Shown piece by piece: positions 54,683 through 64,000 of a stretch of 64,000 bases of DNA (the first letter of the stretch is position 1; each line of letters starts with the position of its first letter). The DNA comes from Cavia porcellus (lineage: Eukaryota > Chordata > Mammalia > Rodentia > Caviidae). The stretch is from the NCBI RefSeq assembly GCF_034190915.1, contig NW_026947484.1:85259982-85323981 (forward strand), written 5' to 3'. The position numbers were made by a program, and so were the translations under genes. The notes beneath the pieces are model-generated. The model had not been told where the DNA came from. It worked only from the letters and a program-made list of their open reading frames with translations, and searched no databases.

Positions 54683-57595
54683 AAACAAGTATTTTTGATC
54701 AAACTACGTTGTCTTCTCTTTGTGCTTTGTATTCACTCTACTGCCAGGCTGGAACATTAGGTAATTTTCCTTAATATAAATGAAGATTGCACTTCAGTTT
54801 GGGTATAACCTGGAACCTAACATTAGTGGCAGCATACATTCTATGAGTCCACACTCTAGAGTCTAGAGGAGAGACAGGGCACGATGCAGTCAGCACACAG
54901 AGTGCTCTCAGCGGGCACCTGAGCCAGGCCACTAAGTCAAAGTCTGACAAATGGCCAGCATGCATCCAACAGCAAAGATCACTTTAATTGTTCAAAAGCA
55001 TGCCAGATGTAAACTTTTACATTTCAGTTAAAAGGTGATTATATCCTTGAGATCTCTACTACTGTGTTTTTCTACGACAAAACACGTTAAAGTTTGAGTT
55101 ACTTTTTTTAAACTAAAACCTCAGTATTCAGGTTTAATTGCAGTTAGCCATTCGTGATAAATAGAAAGGTTATGGGTAGCAGTTTGGGCACTCAGTTGAC
55201 CTACAAGCAGAACTTTCAGAATGTTTTAAAAATTGAAAATGTCTGGATGTAAGCTAAAATAATAGTCCACAATACTAGCTAACATTAAAAAGGCAAAAAT
55301 TAATTTGGTTGTTACAGGTTAAAATACTTACAAGACTATATAAAGAATACTGGGATTTATGAATATAAAATACAAGGTAATGATTTTTCACAAGTGTTTT
55401 TCACAAGGATAAAGGAGTTATATGAATAAATTAGGATTATCTGGATATCCTGGCTTCATTTTACATGGTGGATTTGTAGGTACTCATTTCATTACTGAGA
55501 CAAAGAATAAAGAAAGGATTCCATACACTAATGATGATTACAGTTTGAACTGAAAATTGCGATTCATATAATTCTGGGCTCCTGAGTTTCAAAGCTGGGT
55601 GAGTATCAAGAGTTAAATTCATCTTTGATATAAAAATTTAGAAAGTTCAGTGCTACAGAAATTGTTGTTTCTTCATTATAATAAACATTTTTTCTTGTAA
55701 TGGTGAATGAAAGAGAATCACTGAAAAGATCTAGAGAAAATAATTTGGAAATTTGTTTTTAAAGTAGGACTTCAGAAATAAGCATACATTTAGAAATTTT
55801 GGCTAACATCTGCGAAATTTCACTTATATTTAACTGGAGCTGTGAATGTCTCCCCAGGGCAGCTACCATTCTATTTTAATTATACCACTTTCTAAAAAAA
55901 ATAAATAAATAAATAAAAGAAGATAACTCCTGTTTTAGCATCTAACAAAGCACACATGATGTGAAAACACTTGTTAAACCACCTCCGCATTTTTAACAAT
56001 CAGACAAATATGAGATCATTGCATTTTTTAAGATTCATTAGATGAGAATTAGTACAGTGCCACTATTTTTGGAAAACAATTGTCCTTGATGATATCTTCT
56101 TTTTACATATACAATATTTGTCATTTTGAGAGCACTTTTCTTTATACAAATTCCACAGCAAAATTATGAGACATTACAAAATAATGCTATAATATGTTAG
56201 GTCAAATTGTGTAACAGCCGTCAGTCTAAGTAAATAAATTATAGGTTTTTGGCTCATTTTTGATCACTTTCAATATATTATTTATTTATTAGACTTTAAG
56301 ACAATAAAACATTCTTTGCATGCGCAAATAAGACAGTGCTCCTTGATAAAGTTTAAATTCATAGTTACATTACTTGAAATATTGATATAATGTATATCTA
56401 ACTCTATATATAGAAATTTCTATAGAAGTTAAATATTTATATTTACCATCCAAATGATCTGATTACAATACAGATAGTCTGTCATTTAAAATGTACCAAT
56501 ATGCTAATACTCAGTATAAACTTGTTTACCTAGGGAGCCATGCATAAGGAAACCATACATTTTTGTTTCACTTTTCAAATATAAATTGGAGAATCACTCG
56601 CTTGGGAAAAATAAACAAATACAATACTAGATGCAGATAAAAAAAGAAAAATTAAGACAAACACTTCAAACCCTTGACTGTAATCTAAGAGGGATGTTTG
56701 ATTTGAGACCATGGCTAACGAAATCAAAGATTCTAGGGGAATATGTTGGAATGATACCTACAAATGGATATTCCACTTTTTGATTCTTTTATAGAAGCAA
56801 AGTAAGAATAAATGCCAAGGGAAAGGGGCAGTGATAATATTCTGTGTTCTGGGCTTCTTAGTTGAAGAGAATAATTCTGCTATTTTCTGCTGAGTACACT
56901 CTGTATTTCCAAGGTACAAAATCAGATTTGGATTAAAAGCAAGAACTCTTGAAGTAATTCAGGTTTGCTTTACCTCTGATACCCACTAGAATTCAAGAAT
57001 AACACCATTGGTGGTTAAAAAGACAAAACATTCTATCAACTAATTTTAAGATGCAAAATTTCAAACCCTTCATAGGATGCCCAGTTTCAGAAAAATAGTG
57101 ACTTCAAGAAAAGGAATTTAATGTTTTCATAAAATATATTCACAGTATATACTTTTCAAAACACCAGGGTAAATTTCATTGGCAAGCTCATATATTTATT
57201 TGTATAAGAACATTATATGCCATAAACCAATTAGTGAGTGTTCAAGTAAATAAGAGCTATGAAAGGTGAGGGAACCCACAGGGCCCCTGCCATAAACTAA
57301 GATGGGGCCACGTTTCGACATTTCAGAATCACAGGGGAGGCTTCTAGGAAGAAAAAGTCACCTAAGTGGCAATCTGAAAGATCGCTAAGTATTACCAAGG
57401 AAAAACTAGAAGAGGCAGGAGGAAATATAACTGCACACCATTAATCTGAATACAAAAGGCTTATTAAATTATAAAGTAGAAAGAAAGCCTATAACGATGG
57501 CACACGAGCTTTCAAAGATATAAACAGCCACACCAGGGTTGCCATCACTACTAGAACATTGAGAGCAGGACCTGTCCCACCAAATCATGGCTCTG
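54683..57595. other. AT-rich DNA without recognised gene
   Basis: No coding or repeat signal was recognised, apart from a small (AAAT)n stub at 55901-55917. Confidence 0.5.
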
Positions 57596-57599
57596 TCTC

Positions 57600-57705
57600 T
57601 GAATGAACAGAGCATCTTCTGATTGTTTCCTCATTTTTCACTAGTATTGTCTGAAGAATGATAATGAGATTACATGTAACCCATCTAAAAAGCACAATAA
57701 TAGCT
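57600..57705 (+). mobile_element. Possible MIR remnant
   Basis: GTTTCCTCATTTTTCACTAG, then GATAATGAGATTACATGTAA and AAAAAGCACAATAATAG, resembles the 3' half of MIR (TTCCTCATCTGTAAAATG ... AATGAGATAATACATGTAAAG). Weak. Confidence 0.35.
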
Positions 57706-58029
57706 TTCCCATAATTGTTAGACTTTCTCTGCCTTTACATTTCGCCATCCATATTTCTTCGTGTTTTCTCATGTATTATTTGCATTGCTGAAAAACAAAA
57801 CAAAAAAATATTTTTTCTGTTCTCTTTATCCTTCTCTGCATAACTGACCACGTGCTACTGTCATCTGAATAACTGAGTCATCATGTTCACTCAGCCCTAC
57901 CATCCAGATCCAATTGTGAGTCCCACTATGAATGAATGAATGGATGAATTATTAATAGGAGAAAGAGTGCTGTTATTTATTCCAGTGTCCTTGAAAGGCA
58001 TTATTGTGCCCATTCCTATGTTTTCTATT

Positions 58030-58255
58030 GATTTTTTCTTGTTTTTTTTTTTTGTTTTTTTTTTTTTTATACTGAGGATTGAATTACATATGCTAGAAAA
58101 GTGTTCTGCCTCTAATGTGCAGCCTCCATGCTTCGTTATTTTGTTTTTGAGGAGCATCTTACTAAGTTGTCCAGGCCAGCCTCAAACTTCTTAACCTCCT
58201 GCTTCAGCGTCTATAATAGCTGGGATGACAGGCATGACAATCACACCTACTCCAC
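58030..58255 (-). mobile_element. B1-ID composite SINE, minus strand
   Basis: A T-rich tail (58038-58069) precedes the reverse complement of an ID half (ACTGAGGATTGAATTACATA, GTGTTCTGCCTCTAATG). Next comes B1 in reverse (TACTAAGTTGTCCAGGCCAG, CCTCAAACTTCTTAACCTCC, AGCTGGGATGACAGGCATG). The Phe- and Lys-rich frames on both strands here are the tail translated. Confidence 0.75.
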
Positions 58256-58299
58256 TGAGCATTTTCTATACATGTTTGCAGTTTCATGTTAACTAGTAG

Positions 58300-58418
58300 A
58301 TGTCTTTCTGTATGTTAGACTGGTTCTTAATCTGTATATATTATAATTAAATTTGTAATGATTTAACAGACAAATAAATATGTTGGAAAAATAAAAAAAA
58401 AATAGAGTGGAAGAAAGG

Positions 58419-58464
<46 letters not shown>

Positions 58465-58545
58465 AATGTGTTCTGTATGTGCACCAGTTCACTACAATGG
58501 ATGTAATCATTATGTGCTGCAAACACATATTGTTAAAATTAAGAA
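58300..58545 (+). repeat. Unclassified repeat X, copy 3, with long A-run
   Basis: GTATGTTAGACTGGTTCTTA, ATCTGTATATATTATAATTA and CAGACAAATAAATATG match 48960-49035. GTTCTGTATGTGCACCAG, CACTACAATGGATGTAATCA and TTATGTGCTGCAAACACATA match 25391-25465 and 51341-51400. An A-run (58421-58462) has expanded between the two halves. It is the only uninterrupted copy in the window. Confidence 0.6.
58421..58462. repeat. Poly(A) tract
   Basis: An A-run of about 42 nt inside repeat X; the Lys/Phe homopolymer frames over it are artefacts. Confidence 0.93.
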
Positions 58546-60010
58546 TTAAAAACAAAGAGACATACACTGATACTAGCAATTTGTCTTTTTTATATTTTTT
58601 CTGCTTTTTTTAATGTGCAGTTTTCACAACTTTCTAAGCATTAACATATGAGCCAGATAAATCTGTGCTGTGAGATTAGTGTTTGGTTATCAGCATCTCT
58701 GGTTCCTATATGCTATATACTACATGTTTGTTTATTACTTCATCCTATTGTTGACAAGAAAAATCATCTCCAGATAGATCCAAATGTGTCCTGGGGCCAA
58801 CCCTTCCCTCCTCAGTTGAGAAAACAAAATATGCAATGAACAACATGAAATTAAAAATTATTTGTATCCTACAGGAATCAATTAATTATTTTGAAAGCTA
58901 ACAAATTGCAAATATCTAGACTTCAAGAGACAACTAAAAGTTAAGCTGATGGGTTTTTTGACTCTGCACACAAGTATAAAATTTTGCAATAAAATCACTT
59001 TTTTATTCTCAGCCTTCATACAAGGAACATAAAGGGAAGTTGTGCCTAAGTGAAGCCATAAATTTTCTGATTTAGAGAACAAAGCCTGGATATCAAGAGA
59101 TAAGGTATCTTTGAGATAAAAGAATCTCCAGAGAGAAGAATCTTAAAAGCATAGAAAACTCCTCCCTTCTTGCTTTTCTCTGATCACTTTAACACTGAGG
59201 AACAGCTCCAGTTTCCAGCTCTTGTTGCTCAGACATCTTGAAGATAAAGAAAAATCACTGTCAGTCCGGTTGATATTGACAACAAAATTATATTGGAAGC
59301 TTGAAGCCGTCTATATATTTTGGGCTTGAAGCAAAAAACAAGAAAAAAAAAAAGCTTGAAATTCTCAGAGTGCATAAAAGAAGACTGCATGGTTAATTGC
59401 TGGTTGGCATTTAAGGGAAAGCATTATAGTCTCTCCAGTTACTAATTGATTTATTTTTCAGACATTCAAAAATTAGATTTATTTTACCAATTGCATGAAG
59501 TATTATTCTAAACTGCTCTAGAATTTATATTCTGATTTAAATCAGCATATATATGATTTCTATGAGGTTAAACCGTGTGTTTTGTTTCTTGCCTTTGTTT
59601 GATATTTGGATATGAGCCCCTATTATCTTTGCATCAATGTAATGTAGGATTCAATTAATTTATTAAATGAGAGAAAGGAAAGGGAAAAGGCAGAAAGAAA
59701 GAGAGAGATGCTTCTGTGTAACAACCTGTGGTTTATATAGTCAGCAATGATTATTGTTACAATCCACTTTTTTCTGTAGTATGTTAGATGTTTTTAAACA
59801 GATTTTATTTAGTGCTGAGACTATTAACATCAACCAGGTATGTATGGTAGCTCTGTGACTCAGATTAAAGAGAGCTCCTCAAATTGATGCTACTGTAACC
59901 TTTGCTGCTCACTTTCATTTCTACCATTCAAAATTAAACTGAGGATGTCTGGATGGATTATTCACAGATTAGTTATTTGTTGACTTACCTACTTAATTGT
60001 TGAGAAAGAC
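58546..60010. other. AT-rich DNA without recognised gene
   Basis: No repeat or gene recognised; a GA-rich stretch lies at 59669-59710. Confidence 0.5.
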
Positions 60011-60011
60011 A

Positions 60012-60200
60012 GTGAAATAAAGAGAGAAAGAGAGAGAGACAGACAGGTGGGCATGCAGAGGCAAAGAGGGAAAGAGAGGCAGAGAGAGAACACAAGTCCT
60101 GGCTTTTCAATGCATTGCCTTGATGGCCTTGAACTTCTGATTCAGGTCCTGTTCCTGCCTCCCCCTCCTGAGTAACTGGGACACAGGCTGGCATGGGCTG
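60012..60200 (-). mobile_element. B1 SINE, minus strand, behind GA-rich tract
   Basis: 60019-60095 is a (GA)n-rich tract, probably the expanded tail. Behind it CTTGATGGCCTTGAACTTCT, CAGGTCCTGTTCCTGCCTCC and CCTCCTGAGTAACTGGGACA is B1 in reverse complement. Confidence 0.6.
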
Positions 60201-60920
60201 GTTGTTTCATTTTAGGAAGCAGTCAGATATTTTTATGTGTTATAAGTAGTCCAAGTGGATGACAATCGTTTGTTTTACTAGTACGCATGTGTAGCCATAA
60301 AATGTTTCCTGCAGCACATTTGGAAATCCTATTTCTAATGAAAGAATGAGAAAGTTTGACAAATTCTCATTAGTCTTTTTGGATTGCTGCATGGAAATCT
60401 TTGGGAAGTAAAATGAAACTAACTGATATACTTTTTAAAATTCTCTATTAAAAATCAGTAGTGGGTATTTTAAAATCAGCTATGACTGAGGAATTTGGAC
60501 ATGTAATGAAAATTAAGAACAGTCTGGAATTTTCAATACTCTTCTGAATTTATTAATGTAACCAGGACTTCGTTAGCTATTTTAACATGCTCTCCATCAA
60601 TTTGGTTTTTTATCATTTTTATTTTGCTTATCTGAAACTGAGTAATTCCAACTTCCACAGTTTTCGGCTTTGTTGTAGGACAAATAGCTTTGTATTTTGA
60701 CTTGGGGTTGAGTCCAGGTTCACTAAGTTATATTACTTCTCTTTCTTGGCATTTTCATCTTTTATAAAGAGAAAGTATCTACTTATGTCATGGAAAAATA
60801 AAATGGCATGAGTGTGCAAAGAATCCCTGCAGACATCTAAGACTTTCTGTTGCTTCTGTAAGATTTGGGGAAACCAAAAACAGGTCAATTCATCCGTAGC
60901 TGATCAGTCATATTCAAAAA
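60201..60920. other. AT-rich DNA without recognised gene
   Basis: A short MIR-like phrase near 60720-60790 is too weak to call. No gene seen. Confidence 0.45.
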
Positions 60921-60922
60921 TT

Positions 60923-60982
<60 letters not shown>

Positions 60983-61062
60983 TTTCTTCCTTCCTTCCAT
61001 TTTTCCTTCCTTCCTTCCTTCCTTCCTTCCTTCCTTCCTTCCTTCCTTCCTTCCTTCCTTTT
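60921..61062. repeat. (TTTC)n(TTCC)n polypyrimidine microsatellite
   Basis: About 16 TTTC units (60921-60984), then TTCC units to about 61060 with one interruption (CATTTTT near 60999). The Ser/Phe/Leu-rich 126-codon frame through it (60812-61192) is the repeat translated. Confidence 0.95.
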
Positions 61063-62135
61063 CTTCCTTTCTTCCTGTCTCTTTGCTTTTCTGTATTTTA
61101 CTTTCTATACTCCAGGCTCTGTAACTCTAAGAAAGACCGTGGTACAGGCTTTAAGCCAATGGGATAGCAAAAGTAAGAAACTAGAACCATAAAATACACT
61201 TCATTGACTGTGTTCCTAGGCCCATGCTTTGACACCCTCCTTAGGAAGATGCCCTGGCCAGCTTCCTGGACAATTGTAAAGAATCATTGGAGAAGATCAA
61301 GTCACTCAAGCAACTCCCGGCCATGCAAGACCCCATGTAATGCACACTCCTCATGCCCACTGACTCCATCATAGATGCCACATGCATTCTTTGCACAACC
61401 TTTATTCTCTGGAGTTGGAAGAAGAACAGAGACAAATCAACATAAATTTTGTCTAGTAGCCTACAATGATATGATATAGAGTATCCTGTCGTAATCTACA
61501 AATTAAAATTGTTCTTTTTTTTCTTTTGTGATACACTTTTCATGTAACAGGGAGGAAAACACAGACACATATCATTTGCATGGACAGATGGCTTAGAATT
61601 CAGATGTTCTGGGCATACAATTGATAATTCTCCTAAAGAAAGAAATGTTTCTGAAAAAGAGAAAGATATTTCTGTTTGTGAGGTATCAGATGCTGAGAAG
61701 AATTTGAAGCCTATTGCAAGATATATGACAGCTAAGAATTCTACATTTAGAACAGTACACAAAATGTCTTTCTGCTTCTTTTGTCATGCTGGGGACTTTG
61801 GGTGCAAGCACATACATCCAAACATATGCACAGACAAGAGGCCAGGTGTCACCGTCAAAGGAACTTACTTATTCACAGATAACGCACAGGAAAAATTGGC
61901 CCATGATGTTTATTTCTTCAGCTCGCATTGTTGTTACAAACATTTAAATACAAGTTGTTCTCTATTTTTTGATGACCACTGAATTTTTTATTCTAAGAGA
62001 AAAGATTCATATTTACTTATAAGAATAAAGGACTTTACAATATATGATATACAGATACGGATTCCCTATTTGAATGTCATCATTCCGTATACCTAAATAG
62101 CAACAATAAAGTTAAATAAATAATAAAAGAAACAA
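61063..62135. other. DNA without recognised gene
   Basis: 61225-61440 is GC-richer and could be an old LTR or retroposed piece; no family was recognised. The rest is AT-rich. Confidence 0.45.
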
Positions 62136-62203
62136 GGGCTAGGGGTGTGGATCTGCTTGAAGGCCCTGGATTCAGTCATCAGTAGTAAAATATGAAGGTG
62201 TTT
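62136..62203 (+). mobile_element. ID SINE fragment, internally deleted
   Basis: AGGGCTAGGGGTGTGGATCT, then GAAGGCCCTGGATTCAGTCA and TCAGTAGTAAAA, keeps the ID start and B-box region but lacks the middle. Confidence 0.45.
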
Positions 62204-64000
62204 TTTTTTTCCAACTATTCCTTTAAACTTATCAAGTGAAAGTATTTTTCTTGAGTGCCTATACTCCATTCTTGAGTGTATACATTTTTTTTCATAAAAA
62301 ATGTCTTCCATACCTCTTTAGAAAAGAATAACAGGGTTTAGAATGAAAATAACATTTCTAGTAACTGGTATTCAAAAAGATTTGAAGAGAAGGTTAGCCA
62401 GGAGAATAGGCAATGCTGAGTATGTCTGACAACTATAAACTATATAATATGCAAGAATGTTTCAGGTGCTTCCTAGATTTCACCCTCAGAACTTCCAGGT
62501 TTTTAGATCAGTTATGAATTTTAAGAATGGACCAGCTTGTACCAAAATCAGACAATCATATATCTGCTATTTTACAAATGAAGCTATCACCAACAATTCT
62601 AAAAATATCATGGTGTACAGCCTCACATGTATTCTGTCTGACCTCTCCTTGAGACTATTATCAACATTAAAATAAACATATTTATCAGTAATCCACCCAT
62701 GGTGAAATTTTCCCCTCATTGTGATTTCTCATTTTCCAGGGCAAACTTCTCAATACTCACATTAATGCAATTGAAGTAGAACTGACCAGTGTGAATTTCC
62801 GATGTGATACAGCAGAAATAATGTTCGATGAAATTATTCTCTTAGTGACACCTTAGAAATTGAGTTGATTGCTCTGTTTTTAGTGGGTGTTTGATATTTT
62901 TCTTTTTTCTTTTCAGTGCTGAAACCACCAGTTTTTTTTTTTTTTTAATTTAATCTTTAGTGTATCCTTTGGAAAATATACATTATCTAGAATTATTTCA
63001 TAATAGTATAGTGAGCATTCAGTAATCACAGAAGACAACCTGGCAGATCCTGTGACAAGCAGTGCTGCAGATGAGGTTCATTTTAGCTGCTCTCAACCTT
63101 ATCGTCATCTACCAAACACTGACTGTTGATTCAGTTCAGGGTACCCATGTGGGACACTGCGGTAATTGGAAAGAGGAATGAGATTTACAGTTCAATCTTT
63201 TCACTTTCAATCCTTTCCTGTCCTCCCAGAATTCTGATATTTTGTTGCTCTGGTATTTGTGGTTCTTTTCCTATGCCTCAGAATAACACAACGATAGCAA
63301 CAATTCGGTCAACGTTGGTTCCACCCCAGTATGTCAGCCCGGGTTTTGAGTCTTCTCAAATTTTACCTCTGCAAGAAAACATTTCCTGGAAGTTAGAGCA
63401 AAGCTCTTTGCTTATTTTACTTGCTTACATACATTTTCCACCTCCAAATAAGCAACGTTTCCTTATCTTTGCAAACATATGACATACATTCTGGGACTAG
63501 AAGCTGGAAGAGCCCTGAGGAGACTACTTCTGAATGCTGCTGGGCCTCTCAAAAGCCATCAGGAAAGGGGATAAATGCATTTAGTATCTGGAGGAAAGGT
63601 AAACATAGAGTGCTGGAAAGTTTATCAAACTGTTGCCTGTGGTAACATGGAATATAAACAACTCGCTCTACAAATTCATTGATAGAACTTAGCAGTGTTT
63701 TAGAAATAAGGCTGAAGGCAATACAAGAAATTTGCTAACTGCTAATAAAACAGAAGAAGAAAGAGAGGAACTGAAGAACTAAGGGTCCATGTAGTATAGA
63801 TAGAAATTAGAGAAACTGATGAATTTAAAACGAAGGTCTCAGAAAACTCTCTTCAGCTATGAAAAGGTTTTTCAAAGTAAGAAAGAGACATGATAATAAA
63901 AATCCTTCATTAATACTTAGGGAAGATCTAAGATGGTACCTTGGAGAAACTCACACAGATAAGTTTCTTTTAAGGGCTGTACAAGTCTATATCACCAATC
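62204..64000. other. DNA without recognised gene
   Basis: No gene or clear repeat. A T-run lies at 62932-62946. The 118-codon frame at 63126-63482 and the overlapping 74-codon frame have no recognisable motif, domain or splice context. Confidence 0.5.

Noticed and set aside
60812..61192. 126-codon Ser/Phe/Leu-rich frame
   Set aside because: Translation of the (TTTC)n(TTCC)n microsatellite.
63126..63482. 118-codon open frame
   Set aside because: No domain, signal peptide or family resemblance, no splice or promoter context, and composition as expected by chance in this region.

Overview
The window is AT-rich mammalian intergenic DNA. I find no host protein-coding exon and no functional RNA gene; what can be read is almost entirely transposable elements. 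Two signals point to a non-murid rodent. Many SINEs are ID-type (tRNA-derived) or composite B1-ID dimers, several of the ID copies young and flanked by target-site duplications (TSDs). B2 and B4 elements, typical of mouse and rat, were not seen. B1-ID composites are known from the squirrel, dormouse and beaver groups; I cannot tell these apart from sequence alone.

Layout. 1-4421: 3' two-thirds of a LINE-1 on the + strand, with ORF2 open from the first base to its stop, an unusual 3' UTR made of about 155-bp repeated units and two tandem duplications, and a poly(A) tail. 4.4-14 kb: AT-rich DNA with a B1-ID dimer, two copies of a rodent interspersed repeat (7.4 and 12.1 kb), and a chimeric retrocopy (8035-8930) in which the first 59 nt of U2 snRNA lie inverted in front of a polyadenylated mRNA-like 3' UTR, between 15-bp TSDs. 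14-27 kb: a young ID, a TA-flanked mariner/Tigger-like MITE, a minus-strand LINE-1 (about 18.0-19.15 kb), old SINEs and MIRs. 28-48 kb: B1, MaLR-like LTRs, B1-ID dimers, young and old IDs, MIRs, ancient L1M 3' UTR fragments and microsatellites. 48.9-51.4 kb: a three-layer nest, with an unclassified repeat split by a 5'-inverted LINE-1, itself split by a younger minus-strand LINE-1 3' end with a 22-bp perfect TSD. 51.5-64 kb: an LTR-like block, MIR, another inverted LINE-1, B1-ID, a third copy of the unclassified repeat, and a long polypyrimidine microsatellite.

No genes here work together as a pathway. The unifying process is LINE-1 target-primed reverse transcription, which made the LINE-1s, supplied the machinery for the ID and B1 SINEs, and most simply explains the U2/mRNA chimera through twin priming on two different RNAs. 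Short open frames elsewhere look like chance or like translated repeats and are not annotated as genes. Names of repeat families are from memory of their consensus sequences; no database search was run. Boundaries without a TSD are approximate.
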